A stretch of DNA of 64,000 nt from Massilia horti (GCF_004614195.1 NZ_SPUM01000002.1:47121-111120); one strand, 5' to 3'; shown: positions 25,867 through 36,105, counted from the first letter of the stretch. Notes: generated by a model from the letters alone, not told the origin. A program made the numbers and translations.

Positions 25867-26640
25867 TCAAAGCGCGTACTTGTCGCGCAGGGTCTGGGTG
25901 GCAGCGCGGAACAGGCCCAGGTCGCTGCCCACGGCAAGCATCGTCGCGCCCATTTCCAGGTAGCGCCGCGCATCTGCCTCGGCCGGAGCCAGGATGCCAA
26001 AAGGCACGCCGGCCGCCTTCGCACAAGTGAAGACGCGCCGCATCGCCGCCTGCACCTCCGGGTGCGACGGATTGCCGAAATGGCCAAGATCGGCCGCCAG
26101 GTCCGACGGGCCAATGAAGATCGCATCGACGCCGTCCACGGCGCAGATCTCCTTGATGTTTTCGACGCCCGCGCGGCTTTCGATCTGGATCACGACAGCG
26201 ATATTCTGGTTGCTGATCAGGTGATAATCGGCCACGGTGCCGAAACGGTTGCCGCGCATGGACACCGATACTCCGCGCACGCCCTCGGGCGGATAGCGGG
26301 TCGCAGCGACGGCGCGCGCCGCCTCCTCCTTTGACTCCACGAACGGGATCAGGAAGTTGTAAAAGCCGGCATCGAGCAGGCGCTTGATCTGCACCGTGTC
26401 GTTCGACTGCGGGCGCACCACCGGCGCGCTGCGGCTGTCCTTGAGCGCCATCAGCTGCACGATGAACGTGTTCAGTTCGTTGGGCGCATGTTCACCGTCG
26501 AGCATCAGCCAGTCGAAGCCGGCCAGTCCGAGAATTTCGGTGGTATTCGGGTTGGCCAGGGTCGCCCAGCAGCCGATCAGCACCTTGCCTTCGCGCAGGT
26601 CGCGTTTGAAACGGTTGGGTAAGCCAGTGTAGTGATCCAC
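25867..26640 (-). CDS. garL: 5-keto-4-deoxy-D-glucarate aldolase (HpcH/HpaI family)
   Basis: The 257-residue class II aldolase shows [35 protein letters not shown] (metal-site His in EHAPN), [45 protein letters not shown] (metal Glu) and [16 protein letters not shown]. It splits ketodeoxyglucarate into pyruvate and tartronate semialdehyde. It starts at GTG 26640 behind AGGAGA. Together with garR it forms the lower galactarate/glucarate path. The dehydratase genes (garD/gudD) are not in the window. Confidence 0.93.
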   Translation of the reverse strand: MDHYTGLPNRFKRDLREGKVLIGCWATLANPNTTEILGLAGFDWLMLDGEHAPNELNTFIVQLMALKDSRSAPVVRPQSNDTVQIKRLLDAGFYNFLIPFVESKEEAARAVAATRYPPEGVRGVSVSMRGNRFGTVADYHLISNQNIAVVIQIESRAGVENIKEICAVDGVDAIFIGPSDLAADLGHFGNPSHPEVQAAMRRVFTCAKAAGVPFGILAPAEADARRYLEMGATMLAVGSDLGLFRAATQTLRDKYAL

Positions 26641-26768
26641 GACTATCTCCTGCAGACGTTAATGTTGCGCCAGGTGGTCCCTGTTTTGAACTTGCCAGGA
26701 AGTCCATGGTAGCTGGGCAGTAATTCCCAATCAAACCAATGAGTGACGGTTGCGATTCAAGAATTGAA

Positions 26769-27665
26769 TCAGCGATGCGAGCGGAACGTGGGCAGGATGT
26801 CGCGCTTGAAGAGCTGGAGGATGGGATTGTCGTTGTCGCGGCGGTACGAACAGAGCATCTGCACCGGCTCGGCTGGTTCGGTCGCGACTTTGCGCAGGAT
26901 GATGCCGTTCAATTGCAGCCGCATCGCCGCGCCGGGAATCAGCGCCACGCCCACCCCGGTCCGGACCAGTGCCAGCATCGTATGGATCTGGCCGACGTGC
27001 TCGACCACGTCCGGCATCACCCCGGTGCGATTCAGGCAGTTGCTCACCAGCTGGTGGAAATAACGCGCCTCATACGGCGAATACATCAGGAAGTGCTTAC
27101 CGTTCAGGCAGTCGAGGGTCGGCGTGGCGGGCCAATGGTCGGCATCGCGCTCGGGAATCGCCAGCATCAGCGCTTCGCTTGCGAGCGGCACCGTGTCCAG
27201 CTCCGGGTGCTCGACGTAGGGCCGCATCAGGCCCAGGTCGAGCTGGCCGGCATCGAGCGCCTCGAGCTGCGACATGGTCACCAGTTCCTTGAGCGTGAGC
27301 GAAACGCCGGGCACGCGTGCGCGCAGGCGGCGCACGATTTCGGGCAGCAGGCCGTAGCCGAAGGCGGCGGTAAAACCGATGGCCAGCGCGCCCTGTTCCC
27401 CCTTGGCGACGCGGCGCGCGGTGACCACCGCCTCCTCCGCCATGCGCAGGATGCGGGCCGCCTCCGGGAAAAATGCCTTGCCCGCGGCCGTCAGGCGCAC
27501 GGCGCGACCGCTGCGGTCCAGGAGCTGCGCGCCCACCTGATGCTCCAGCAGGCGGATCTGACGGCTGAGCGGCGGCTGCGTCATGTTCAGACGCTCCGCT
27601 GCCCGGCTGAAGTGCAACTCCTCGGCGACCGCTATGAAACAGCGAATCTGACTGATCTCGAACAT
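26769..27665 (-). CDS. LysR-type transcriptional regulator upstream of garL-garR
   Basis: The 298-residue product has the LysR winged helix (FIAVAEELHFSRAAERLNMTQPPLSRQIRLLEHQVGAQLLDRS, about 10-52) and an effector domain typical of CatR/BenM-like members (FTAAFGYGLLPEIVRRLRARVPGVSLTLKE, ALVRTGVGVALIPGA). It lies just upstream of garL in the same direction, with 128 bp between, so it is a likely regulator of aldarate breakdown. A LysR operator was not identified with confidence. Confidence 0.92.
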   Translation of the reverse strand: MFEISQIRCFIAVAEELHFSRAAERLNMTQPPLSRQIRLLEHQVGAQLLDRSGRAVRLTAAGKAFFPEAARILRMAEEAVVTARRVAKGEQGALAIGFTAAFGYGLLPEIVRRLRARVPGVSLTLKELVTMSQLEALDAGQLDLGLMRPYVEHPELDTVPLASEALMLAIPERDADHWPATPTLDCLNGKHFLMYSPYEARYFHQLVSNCLNRTGVMPDVVEHVGQIHTMLALVRTGVGVALIPGAAMRLQLNGIILRKVATEPAEPVQMLCSYRRDNDNPILQLFKRDILPTFRSHR

Positions 27666-27783
27666 TTGGTCCGATGATACAGCAATGATCAGTTATGTCA
27701 TGCAATATCGACAACTTATCGCATGGTCGCGTGTCATTTTGAGTACACGCACAGCCCAGATGCATGGCTGCGCTCGCACATCG

Positions 27784-27880
27784 CCGTAGGGTGCGCACCA
27801 GTGCGCACGCGGTCACGGCATGCCGACTTGCGGCCGCCGCTTCACTACGCTGCCGTCGCGAACCGCGTGCGCACAGGTCC
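27784..27880. repeat. REPIN-like inverted pair, family 1 (locus C)
   Basis: CCGTAGGGTGCGCACCAGTG followed by CGCACGCGG at 27784-27813 faces an incomplete opposite copy, AACCGCGTGCGCACAGGT, at 27861-27878. They are separated by about 47 bp between lysR and hrpA. The second copy stops before its CCTACG end. Confidence 0.75.
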
Positions 27881-27910
27881 TCGGCGGCCCCGCGCCCCCG
27901 ACGCCTTCGT

Positions 27911-30900
27911 CTAACGCAGCATCGACTCCCACACCTTCTGCAGACGCTTGACCGACACCGGCATGGGCGTACGCAGCTCCTGCGCGAACAACGACACACG
28001 CAGCTCTTCCAGCATCCAGCGGAATTCAACCATACGCGGGTCGATGTTCTTGATCGGCTGATTGCGCACCGAACGCTGGAACTGGTTGGCGGCGTTCTGC
28101 CATTCCGCCATCAACTGCGCATCGCGCGTGGCATTCGCACGCAGCTTCTCGAGTCGCACGTTCATCGCCTTCAGGTAGCGCGGGAAGTGCGCCAGCTGGC
28201 TGTACTCGTTATCCGAGATGAAGCGCTTGTGCACCAGCCCCTGCAACTGCGCCTGCATGTCGCTGGCGGCGGCCTGCGGCAGCCCTTGCAGCTTTTTCGG
28301 CAGCCCGTGGAACTCGGCCAGTATCTGCCCGGCCAGGCGAGCGACCTCGTTGATCAACAGGCCAAGGCGGCCCTTGCCCTCGTCCTTGCGCTTGTTGAAC
28401 GACGCCGCGTCATGCGGCAGCGGGTCCTGCAGGCAGGCGATTTCGATTGCCTTGTTGACGATCTGTTCGCGCAGTTCCTCCTGCGTTCCCAGCGCCATGA
28501 ACTGCATGCCCATCTGCTGCAGGCCCGGGATGTTCTTCTCGGCGAACTTGAGCTGCTCCTTGAACTGCAGCGCAAATAGCCGCCGCAGGCCGATCCGATG
28601 AGTGCGCGCGGCCACGTTGGGGTCGTCGAACACTTCCAGGTCGGCGTGCGTGCCCTTGTCGACCAGCGCCGGAAAGCCGATCAGCGTCAGCTTGCCCTGG
28701 TTAATCTCCAGCAGCTCCGGCAGCTCGCCAAAGGTCCAGCTCGTGATGTTGGTGTGCTGGCTGGCCGCGGGTGCGCTAGGCGCCGGCGCAGCCGCTTCGC
28801 CCTTGCCCTTCGCTGCCGCAGCCGGTGCGCTGACGTTTGCCGCCTTGACCGGCGCCGCCGGGCTGGGCACGGCTTCCGCCATCTTCTGGAAGCTCTGGCG
28901 CGCCTGTCCGCCCAGCTCGGCCTGCAGCGTCGCCAGGTTGCGGCCCATGTCCAGCTGGCGTGCGTGCTCGTCGACCACCTTGAAGTTCATGAACAGGTGC
29001 GCAGGCAGCGTCTCCAGCTTGAAGTCGGTGGAAAGAACCTGCACCCCGGTCTGCTCGCGAATATCCGCGATCAGCACATCGGCCAGGTCGCCGCGGCCAA
29101 AGCTGTCCTGGATGCGCTCCACGAATTTGGCGGCGTAGTCCGGCAGCGGCACCATGTGTCGACGCAGCTTCTGCGGCAGCGACTTGAGCAGCAGGTGTAC
29201 CTTCTCCTTCAACATGCCCGGCACCAGCCAGGCCGCACGCTCACGCGGAATCTGGTTAAGCGCGAACAACGGCACCGCCAGCGTCACGCCGTCGCGCACG
29301 CTGCCCGGCTCGAAGTGGTAGGTCAGTCCCATCTCGATCCCGGTGACGCTCATCGTCTTCGGGAACAGCTCGGTGGTCACGCCCGCCGCCTCATGGCGCA
29401 TCAGCTCTTCACGGTTCAGGAACAGGAGCTTGGGATTGTCGCGCGCCGCGTCCTTGTACCACTTCTCGAAGCCGGCGCCGTTGACCACCGAAGTCGGGAT
29501 CTCCTTGTCGTAGAACGCTGCGATGAGCTGGTCGTCCACCAGCACGTCCTGGCGGCGCGACTTGTGTTCGAGGTTCTCGATTTCGCGAATCAGCTTTTGG
29601 TTGTGGGCGAAGAACGGCGAGCGCGTTTCGTAATCCCCCGCCACCAGCGCGTCGCGGATGAAGATTTCGCGTGCCTCCAGCGGGTTGTGCTGGGCGTAGT
29701 TGATGCGGCGCTGGCTGTACACGACAATGCCGTACAGCGTGGCGCGTTCCGCCGCGGTGACCTGCGCCTGGCGCTTTTCCCAGCGCGGCTCGCCCCACGA
29801 TTTCTTCAGGAGGTGCGCGCCGATCTTCTCCACCCACTCCGGCTGGATGTTCGCGATGGTGCGCGCATACAGGCGGGTGGTTTCGACCAGTTCGGCGGCC
29901 ATCACCCACTTGCCCGGCTTTTTGGTCAGCGACGAACCCGGCCAGATGTTGAACTTGATGCCGCGCGCGCCCAGATAGGCGCTGTCGTCCTCCAGCTTGT
30001 AGCCGATATTGCCCAAGAGGCCGGTGAGCAGCGCCATGTGGAACTGGTCGTAGGTCGCGGGCATCTCGTTCAGGCGCCAGCCCTGCTCCTTCACGAACGT
30101 CGCGAGCTGCGAATGCACGTCGCGCCACTCGCGCAGGCGCAGCTGCGACAGGAAGTTTTCGCGGCAGGACTCCTGCAACTGGCGGTTGCTCTTCTTGTGC
30201 TCGATCGCCTGCTCGAACCACTTCCAGATCTTCAGGTACGACAGGAACTCGGACTTCTCGTCCGCGAACTTCTTGTGCTTCTCGTCGGCCTGCTGCTGGT
30301 ATTCCATCGGCCGGTCGCGCGGGTCCTGCACGGAGAGCGCGGATGCCACGATCAGCATCTCGGTCAGGCAGGCGTTGTCCACCGCGGCCAGGATCATGCG
30401 CCCCACGCGCGGGTCAAGCGGCAGCTTGGCCAGCTTGCGGCCGAGCTGCGTGAGTTCGTTGGACTCGTCGACCGCGCCCACTTCCTGCAGCAGCTGGTAG
30501 CCGTCCGCGATCGCGCGGCCCTGCGGCGGCTCGATGAACGGAAAGGTCTCGACGTCGGTCAGGTGCAGCGACTTCATGCGCAGGATGACCGCGGCCAGCG
30601 ACGAGCGCAGGATCTCCGGGTCGGAGAACTTCGGGCGCTGCTGGAAGTCTTGTTCGTCGTACAAGCGGATGCACACGCCGTCGGCCACACGGCCGCAGCG
30701 GCCGGCGCGCTGGTTGGCGGCGGCCTGCGCCACCGGCTCCACCTGCAACTGCTCGACCTTGTTGCGGAAGCTGTAGCGCTTCACTCGCGCCAGGCCCGAA
30801 TCGACCACGTAACGGATGCCGGGCACGGTCAGCGAGGTTTCGGCCACGTTGGTGGCAAGGACGATGCGGCGGGCGTTCGTGGTGCGGAACACCCGGTCCT

Positions 30901-31996
30901 GCTCCTCCACCGACAGGCGCGCGAACAGCGGCAGTATCTCCACGTGCGGGGGATGGTGCTTGCGCAGCGCCTCGGCGCAGTCGCGGATTTCGCGCTCGCC
31001 GGGCAGGAACACCAGTACGTCGCCCGGGCCGAGGCGCGACAGCTCGTCCACGCCGTCGACGACAGCGTCGATCAGGTCGCGCTTGTCGCGCGCCGCCTGG
31101 GCCTTGGACTGCGGCTTGCCCGTGTCCTGCCCGGCGGCGGTGGCGACATCGCGTTCGACCGGGCGATAGCGCACCTCGACCTTGTACAGGCGGCCCGAGA
31201 CCTCGATCACCGGCGCGGGCTTGTCTGGCGTGCCGAAATGGCGCGCGAAGCGGTCAGCGTCGATCGTCGCCGAGGTGATGATCACCTTCAGGTCCGGACG
31301 GCGCGGCAGCAACTGCTTCAGGTAACCGAGCAAAAAGTCGATGTTCAGGCTGCGCTCGTGCGCCTCGTCGATGATGATCGTGTCGTAGGCGCGCAGCAGC
31401 GGATCGGTCTGCGTTTCGGCCAGCAGGATACCGTCGGTCATCAGCTTGACCCAGGCGCCAGGCTGCAGCGTGTCGTTAAAGCGCACCTTGAAGCCCACGT
31501 GTTCGCCCAGCGGCGTGCCCAGCTCCGACGCGATGCGGCGCGCGGTCGACGACGCCGCGATGCGGCGCGGCTGCGTGTGGCCGATCAGGCCCTTCTCGCC
31601 GCGGCCCAGCTCCAGGCAGATCTTGGGCAGCTGCGTGGTCTTGCCCGAACCGGTTTCGCCCGACACGATGACCACCTGGTTCTCGCGCAGGGCCTGTGCG
31701 ATCTCGCGGCGGCGGCCTGAAACCGGCAGGTCCTCGGGGAAGACAATCGGCGGCAGCGGGTTGCGCACGGCGCTCGCTCGCGCGTCCTCACGCGCGGCGC
31801 GCGGCGGGCGTGCCGCGGCATCGCGCCGTGTATCGTGTGCTTCGCGGGTCTCGCCGCTGCGCTCGGGGCGCCGGCCACGCTGCTCGTGCGTGCGCGCGTC
31901 GGCGGCGGCAGGTCGCGGTCGCGGCTCGTTGGGCTTGCGACTTGGCGATGGTACGCGCGCCGCGCTCGGCACAGGCTTGTTACTCTGTTCAGACAT
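27911..31996 (-). CDS. hrpA: ATP-dependent DEAH-box RNA helicase HrpA
   Basis: The 1361-residue product matches full-length HrpA. A basic, Arg/Pro-rich, probably disordered N-terminus (1-80) is followed by the helicase core with Walker A GETGSGKTTQ (about 113-122), DEAH (about 210-213), SAT in VIITSATIDADRF, and motif VI QRAGRCGR. The HA2/OB region and the long HrpA C-terminal domain (DUF3418-like) follow. HrpA rescues stalled ribosomes and remodels RNA in bacteria. Residues about 1040-1075 are an Ala/Pro-rich insert. It is divergent from argA with about 55 bp between start codons. Confidence 0.95.
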   Translation of the reverse strand: MSEQSNKPVPSAARVPSPSRKPNEPRPRPAAADARTHEQRGRRPERSGETREAHDTRRDAAARPPRAAREDARASAVRNPLPPIVFPEDLPVSGRRREIAQALRENQVVIVSGETGSGKTTQLPKICLELGRGEKGLIGHTQPRRIAASSTARRIASELGTPLGEHVGFKVRFNDTLQPGAWVKLMTDGILLAETQTDPLLRAYDTIIIDEAHERSLNIDFLLGYLKQLLPRRPDLKVIITSATIDADRFARHFGTPDKPAPVIEVSGRLYKVEVRYRPVERDVATAAGQDTGKPQSKAQAARDKRDLIDAVVDGVDELSRLGPGDVLVFLPGEREIRDCAEALRKHHPPHVEILPLFARLSVEEQDRVFRTTNARRIVLATNVAETSLTVPGIRYVVDSGLARVKRYSFRNKVEQLQVEPVAQAAANQRAGRCGRVADGVCIRLYDEQDFQQRPKFSDPEILRSSLAAVILRMKSLHLTDVETFPFIEPPQGRAIADGYQLLQEVGAVDESNELTQLGRKLAKLPLDPRVGRMILAAVDNACLTEMLIVASALSVQDPRDRPMEYQQQADEKHKKFADEKSEFLSYLKIWKWFEQAIEHKKSNRQLQESCRENFLSQLRLREWRDVHSQLATFVKEQGWRLNEMPATYDQFHMALLTGLLGNIGYKLEDDSAYLGARGIKFNIWPGSSLTKKPGKWVMAAELVETTRLYARTIANIQPEWVEKIGAHLLKKSWGEPRWEKRQAQVTAAERATLYGIVVYSQRRINYAQHNPLEAREIFIRDALVAGDYETRSPFFAHNQKLIREIENLEHKSRRQDVLVDDQLIAAFYDKEIPTSVVNGAGFEKWYKDAARDNPKLLFLNREELMRHEAAGVTTELFPKTMSVTGIEMGLTYHFEPGSVRDGVTLAVPLFALNQIPRERAAWLVPGMLKEKVHLLLKSLPQKLRRHMVPLPDYAAKFVERIQDSFGRGDLADVLIADIREQTGVQVLSTDFKLETLPAHLFMNFKVVDEHARQLDMGRNLATLQAELGGQARQSFQKMAEAVPSPAAPVKAANVSAPAAAAKGKGEAAAPAPSAPAASQHTNITSWTFGELPELLEINQGKLTLIGFPALVDKGTHADLEVFDDPNVAARTHRIGLRRLFALQFKEQLKFAEKNIPGLQQMGMQFMALGTQEELREQIVNKAIEIACLQDPLPHDAASFNKRKDEGKGRLGLLINEVARLAGQILAEFHGLPKKLQGLPQAAASDMQAQLQGLVHKRFISDNEYSQLAHFPRYLKAMNVRLEKLRANATRDAQLMAEWQNAANQFQRSVRNQPIKNIDPRMVEFRWMLEELRVSLFAQELRTPMPVSVKRLQKVWESMLR

Positions 31997-32037
31997 TGAT
32001 TTTTACAAGGTATTTGGTGCGCAAGTCGCGCAGCGAA

Positions 32038-32043
32038 TTATAA
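32038..32043 (+). promoter_or_regulatory. Candidate -10 box (TATAAT) at the argA start
   Basis: A perfect TATAAT ends 8 bp before the ATG at 32052. If used, transcription would begin at or next to the start codon and give a leaderless argA mRNA. No good -35 match was found at the usual spacing, so this is tentative. Confidence 0.35.
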
Positions 32044-32051
32044 TGCGGCAA

Positions 32052-33365
32052 ATGGAAAACCCTACCCAATTCGTCCAGTGGCTGCGCTCTGTCGCGCCAT
32101 ACATTCACGCCTTTGGCGGCAAGACTTTCGTCGTTGCTTTTCCTGGTGAACTGGTCACCGCCGGTGCCCTTCCGGTGCTGGCGCACGACCTGTCCCTGCT
32201 GCTCGGCCTTGGCATCCGCCTGGTGGTGGTGCACGGCTCGCGGCCGCAGGTCGCCGACCAGCTGGCACTGCGCAATGTCGAAGGGCGCTTTCACAACGGC
32301 ATCCGGATCACCGACAGCGCCGCGCTCGAATGCGCGAAGGAAGCCGCGGGCGAATTGCGACTGGACATTGAGGCGGCATTCAGCCAGGGCCTGCCCAACA
32401 CCCCGATGTCGCATGCCCAGATCAACGTCGTCTCGGGCAACTTCATCACCGCGCGCCCGCTGGGCGTGATCGACGGCGTCGACTTCGAGCTGACCGGCGT
32501 GACCCGCAAGATCGCCGCCGACAAGATCCGCCCGATCCTGACCACCGAAGACAGCCTGGTGCTGCTCTCGCCGCTGGGCTTCTCGCCCACCGGCGAAGTG
32601 TTCAACCTGACGATGGAAGACGTGGCATCGAGCGCCGCCATCGCGCTGCGTGCCGACAAGCTCATCTTCCTCACCGAAGCCTCCTTGATGACGGATGCCG
32701 CCGGCGCCGAGATCCGCGAACTGTCGTCGCACCAGGCCGAAGCGGTGCTGCAGGCGGGCTTTTTGCCGAACGACGTCGCGTTCTACCTGCAGCACGCGGT
32801 CAAGGTCTGCAACAGCGGCGTCGACCGCGCCCACATCGTGCCGTACGAGATGGACGGCGCCACGCTGCTGGAACTGTTCACTCACGACGGCGTGGGCACG
32901 ATGATCAGCCACGAGAACCTGGAAAGCCTGCGTCCTGCCACCATTGAGGACGTTGGCGGCATTATCAAGCTGATCGAGCCGCTCGAAGCGGACGGCACGC
33001 TGGTCAAGCGCCCGCGCGAACTGATCGAGCGCGAGATCGACCAGTTCTCAGTGATCGAGCACGACGGCGTGATCTTCGGCTGCGCGGCGCTCTATCCGTT
33101 CACCGATGAGAAGATGGCCGAAATGGCATGCCTGACCGTCAGCCCCGATGCGCAGGCGCAGGGCGACGGCGAGCGCATCCTCAAGCACATGGAAAACCGC
33201 GCCCGCGGGGCCGGATTGAACAAACTGTTCGTGCTGACCACGCGCACCGCGCACTGGTTCAAGAAGCGCGGCTTCGTCAGCGCCACCGTGGACGACCTGC
33301 CGAAGGACCGCCAGCACATGTACAACTGGCAGCGCAAATCGCAGGTTCTGATCAAGACCTTATAA
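32052..33365 (+). CDS. argA: N-acetylglutamate synthase (amino-acid kinase + GNAT)
   Basis: The 437-residue product has an amino-acid-kinase-like domain (about 20-270: [68 protein letters not shown]). A C-terminal GNAT domain (about 290-430) shows [22 protein letters not shown], the acetyl-CoA site, and [17 protein letters not shown]. It makes N-acetylglutamate, the first step of arginine synthesis. ATG 32052 (MENPTQF) is chosen from family starts; ATG 32043 is possible. The open frame reaches far upstream across hrpA without meaning. Confidence 0.95.
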   Translation: MENPTQFVQWLRSVAPYIHAFGGKTFVVAFPGELVTAGALPVLAHDLSLLLGLGIRLVVVHGSRPQVADQLALRNVEGRFHNGIRITDSAALECAKEAAGELRLDIEAAFSQGLPNTPMSHAQINVVSGNFITARPLGVIDGVDFELTGVTRKIAADKIRPILTTEDSLVLLSPLGFSPTGEVFNLTMEDVASSAAIALRADKLIFLTEASLMTDAAGAEIRELSSHQAEAVLQAGFLPNDVAFYLQHAVKVCNSGVDRAHIVPYEMDGATLLELFTHDGVGTMISHENLESLRPATIEDVGGIIKLIEPLEADGTLVKRPRELIEREIDQFSVIEHDGVIFGCAALYPFTDEKMAEMACLTVSPDAQAQGDGERILKHMENRARGAGLNKLFVLTTRTAHWFKKRGFVSATVDDLPKDRQHMYNWQRKSQVLIKTL

Positions 33366-33405
33366 TCACGGTTTTCAGAACCAATCGAACCAGGAGCAAA
33401 AGAAT

Positions 33406-33678
33406 ATGGCCCGCACAGTCCATTGCATCAAGCTGAACAAGGAAGCCGAAGGCCTCGACTTTCCGCCGTACCCGGGCGAACTGGGCAAGCGCATTTACGA
33501 GAGCGTGTCGAAGGAAGCGTGGCAGAGCTGGTTGAAGCACCAGACCATGCTGATCAACGAAAACCGCCTGAACATGGCTGACGCTAGGGCACGCAAGTAC
33601 CTGGCCACGCAAATGGAAAGGCACTTCTTCGGCGAAGGCGCCGACCAGGCCGCTGGCTACGTGCCGCCGAGCGAGTAA
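33406..33678 (+). CDS. yggX: Iron trafficking/oxidative protection protein YggX
   Basis: The 90-residue product is a full-length Ygg[31 protein letters not shown], with the conserved Cys7, [19 protein letters not shown] and the C-terminal EGAxxxAGYVPP. The family protects Fe-S clusters from oxidation in the cytoplasm. CAGGAG lies 10 bp before the ATG. It follows argA after 40 bp and may share its transcript. Confidence 0.96.
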   Translation: MARTVHCIKLNKEAEGLDFPPYPGELGKRIYESVSKEAWQSWLKHQTMLINENRLNMADARARKYLATQMERHFFGEGADQAAGYVPPSE

Positions 33679-33731
33679 GAGTCGTTCAAACGAAGCCGCT
33701 GAACAGAATGCTGTGGCGGCGTTCGCTTAGC

Positions 33732-33884
33732 GCGTAGGGTGCGCACCTGTGCGCACGCGGTTCCGGCTTAAAAAGAAGGCGCGTACCTAATTACGGTGAT
33801 AACGGGTGCACACGGGTTCCGGCCCAAAACGGAGCCGCGAACCCGCATACCGTGACCGCGTGCGCACTGGTGCGCACCCTACGG
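33732..33884. repeat. REPIN-like inverted pair, family 1 (locus D)
   Basis: GCGTAGGGTGCGCACCTGTG (from 33732) and an opposed GACCGCGTGCGCACTGGTGC ending CCTACGG (33854-33884) are two good copies. A degenerate third (GGGTGCACACGGGTTCCGG, near 33805) lies between them. It fills the spacer between yggX and the convergent lipoprotein gene. Confidence 0.75.
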
Positions 33885-33921
33885 CGCGCACGCGACACTG
33901 TGCGATGACGTCCTTCGATTC

Positions 33922-34251
33922 TTACATCTGCCGGCACTGGCGCAGTTCGCAGCGCGCGAGGAACACCTTCTTGTTTTCGCACTGCATCCGGTAGACCTCC
34001 ACCGGCCCCGGCTCGGTCAACAGCCCCGCGCCCTGCCCTCCGGTGCAGCCATGCGCCTTGGCCAGCTTCTCCACGGTTGCGGACGACACGCCAGCGCGAA
34101 ACGCAACCCGCTCGATCGGCGCACCATTAGCATCCATGAGCTGGCCTTGTACCGGCTTTGCCTGCACCGCCACCGGCGCAGGTTCCACCTTGCTCTTGAC
34201 CATGGCGCATCCGCCCAGCAGCACCGCCGCCAGCACCAGCAATCGCTTCAT
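33922..34251 (-). CDS. Small putative outer-membrane lipoprotein
   Basis: The 109-residue product has a clear lipobox (MKRLLVLAAVLLGGCAM, Cys at 15), a short linker, and a C-terminal domain with four Cys (HGCTGG, MQCENK, ARCELRQCRQM). The Cys spacing suggests disulfides in the periplasm. No family recognised. It lies 14 bp upstream of rpiA's 3' end in gene order (rpiA stop at 34266 on the same strand would be read through from above), so it is probably the downstream gene of an rpiA transcript. Confidence 0.75.
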   Translation of the reverse strand: MKRLLVLAAVLLGGCAMVKSKVEPAPVAVQAKPVQGQLMDANGAPIERVAFRAGVSSATVEKLAKAHGCTGGQGAGLLTEPGPVEVYRMQCENKKVFLARCELRQCRQM

Positions 34252-34265
34252 GTCGCCCCCGCGAA

Positions 34266-34943
34266 TCAGAACGTCAGCGTCTGCAGGCCGTCAGGCCTGC
34301 CAAGCAGGCAGACATTCGCGCCGCGCTGCGCGAACAGGCCGACCGCGATCACGCCTACGATCTGATTGATTTGGGTTTCGAGCGCCACCGGGTCAACGAT
34401 CGAGAGGCCCGCCACGTCGATGATCTCGCCACCGTTATCGGTGATGAACGGATCACTGCTCCCGGCCTTCGTGCGCAGGCGCGGCTGGCCGCCCAGCGCT
34501 TCCAGTTGGCGCATCACCGCGGCGCGCGCCATCGGGATCACTTCGACCGGCAGCGGGAACTTGCCCAGCACGTGGACCAGCTTGGAGCCGTCGGCGATGC
34601 AGACGAATTTTTTCGACACCGACGCGACGATCTTCTCACGCGTGAGCGCCGCGCCGCCGCCCTTGATCATCGCGCCGCCGGCGTTGATCTCGTCGGCGCC
34701 GTCGATGTACACCGCGATCGAGGATACGTCGTTCAGGTCGTAGACCGGGATGCCGTGGCCGCGCAGGCGGGCCGCGGTCGCTTCCGATGAAGCCACCGTG
34801 CCCTTGATGCGGTCCTTGATCCGGGCCAGTTCGTCAATGAAGAAGTTGGCGGTCGAGCCGGTGCCCACGCCGATGATTTCGCCGTCGACCACGTAATCGA
34901 TGGCGGCGCGCGCCACCGCTTGCTTGAGTTCGTCCTGAGTCAT
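34266..34943 (-). CDS. rpiA: Ribose-5-phosphate isomerase A
   Basis: The 225-residue product starts at ATG 34943 ([18 protein letters not shown]); a longer frame upstream has no family support. It has [19 protein letters not shown] (phosphate loop, about 20-35), YIDGADEIN (catalytic Asp, about 80-90), [14 protein letters not shown] (catalytic Glu/Lys region) and [13 protein letters not shown]. It interconverts ribose-5-P and ribulose-5-P in the pentose phosphate pathway, linked in function to zwf and tal elsewhere in the window. Confidence 0.96.
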   Translation of the reverse strand: MTQDELKQAVARAAIDYVVDGEIIGVGTGSTANFFIDELARIKDRIKGTVASSEATAARLRGHGIPVYDLNDVSSIAVYIDGADEINAGGAMIKGGGAALTREKIVASVSKKFVCIADGSKLVHVLGKFPLPVEVIPMARAAVMRQLEALGGQPRLRTKAGSSDPFITDNGGEIIDVAGLSIVDPVALETQINQIVGVIAVGLFAQRGANVCLLGRPDGLQTLTF

Positions 34944-35043
34944 GATGTTGGAAATGGAAGAATAATCCACCATTTTAGCGGATGCGAATGGATCTTCTTC
35001 CATTTCCTGGTGCGCGGCCGGGCCGCCAGCGCCTTGGCCGCGA

Positions 35044-36105
35044 TCAGGATGCGGTCCCCAGCCAGTCGAAGATGGCCGGCCAGAGCCGGGCATGCGCGCT
35101 CGCGCCGACCAGCACGCCCACATGCTGCAGGGCGACGCCAACATCTCCCTCATAACGCAGCAGGCATTTTTCGCCGCTGGCGGCCGCGTCGTGGAATGGC
35201 ACCACCGCCCGCGGCGGAATGACATGGCTGCGCGGATCCATCACCGACACCAGCGATGCGTGCAAATCCCTGGGGCCGATCGTCCGGTCGCCGATGCGCA
35301 GCGTGCCACGCATGAAGCGGTCTTCACGCCACAGCAATTCGATCACTTCGGTGAACAGACGGCCAGGCAACGGGAATTCGTCATGTGTCCAGCGCTCCAC
35401 ACGCATGTGCATCTTCAGCGCCTGCGGATTGCCCATGCACAGGTAGCGGTCCAGCATCCGCTCCAGCGCGAAGGCGTGCGGCGCCGCCATTGCGCTGACC
35501 ACGTTCAGAAAAGCGCCCGGGACTTCGCTGAACGCCTCCGCGATCTTGCCGGCATGGGGCGTTGCGCTGACCAGGTTGGCAAAGCATCCCACGTCCGGAC
35601 CAAAATGCAGGGGCGCTTCCAGCAGCACGAGCGAGCGCACCGCGTCGGCATGCACGCAGGAGAAGATCGCGGCCAGAATGCCGCCCAGCGAATGGCCGGC
35701 GACCGTGAGCGCGTCGTTGCCGCTGTCGGCCTTGATCGCGCACCGGCAGGCGCCGAGCAAGCGGTCGGCATAGTCCTGCAGCCCGAAAGCCGGCCCGGCG
35801 CCCGGCACCCACTCCGCCAGGTACACCCGGAACCCCTGCTCCAGCCAGCGCCGCACCACGCTCACTTGCGGCGCCAGATCCCAGATGTATGCCTTCTTGA
35901 TCGGCGCGGGCACCAGCAGCACGGCCGGCGCACCGGGGGTGTCCTGGCCGTACTTGCGCAGTACGAGGCCCGGTTCGGTATGCAGGACGGTAAATGGCGT
36001 CTCTTGCGGGCCATAGCCGGCCTGGTCGAGCGCGCGGCCACGGGCCTGCCGCGAGCGATCCATGTTCTTGAGGGCAAGCACGCCCAACGGACTGATTGCG
36101 TTCAT
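35044..36105 (-). CDS. PhaC-like alpha/beta hydrolase with Ser nucleophile
   Basis: The 353-residue product resembles class III/PhaC polyhydroxyalkanoate synthases: the early [37 protein letters not shown], and [10 protein letters not shown] motifs, and a nucleophile elbow near residue 145. True PHA synthases use Cys in a G-x-C-x-G box; here the motif is VAGHSLGG with Ser. A C-terminal [18 protein letters not shown] carries the presumed catalytic His. It is more likely an esterase/depolymerase-type relative than a synthase. No phaB, phaE or phasin gene is close. No strong ribosome site precedes ATG 36105. Confidence 0.75.
   Translation of the reverse strand: MNAISPLGVLALKNMDRSRQARGRALDQAGYGPQETPFTVLHTEPGLVLRKYGQDTPGAPAVLLVPAPIKKAYIWDLAPQVSVVRRWLEQGFRVYLAEWVPGAGPAFGLQDYADRLLGACRCAIKADSGNDALTVAGHSLGGILAAIFSCVHADAVRSLVLLEAPLHFGPDVGCFANLVSATPHAGKIAEAFSEVPGAFLNVVSAMAAPHAFALERMLDRYLCMGNPQALKMHMRVERWTHDEFPLPGRLFTEVIELLWREDRFMRGTLRIGDRTIGPRDLHASLVSVMDPRSHVIPPRAVVPFHDAAASGEKCLLRYEGDVGVALQHVGVLVGASAHARLWPAIFDWLGTAS

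Noticed and set aside
28598..31720. 1040-codon open frame on the plus strand
   Set aside because: It is fully antisense to hrpA. The product is rich in Arg, His, Gln and Leu without any domain, as expected from the complement of a GC-rich gene.
31446..32051. N-terminal extension of argA into hrpA
   Set aside because: The frame is open by chance across hrpA. ArgA family proteins begin at MENPTQF-like starts, and the extension is Arg/Ser-rich noise.
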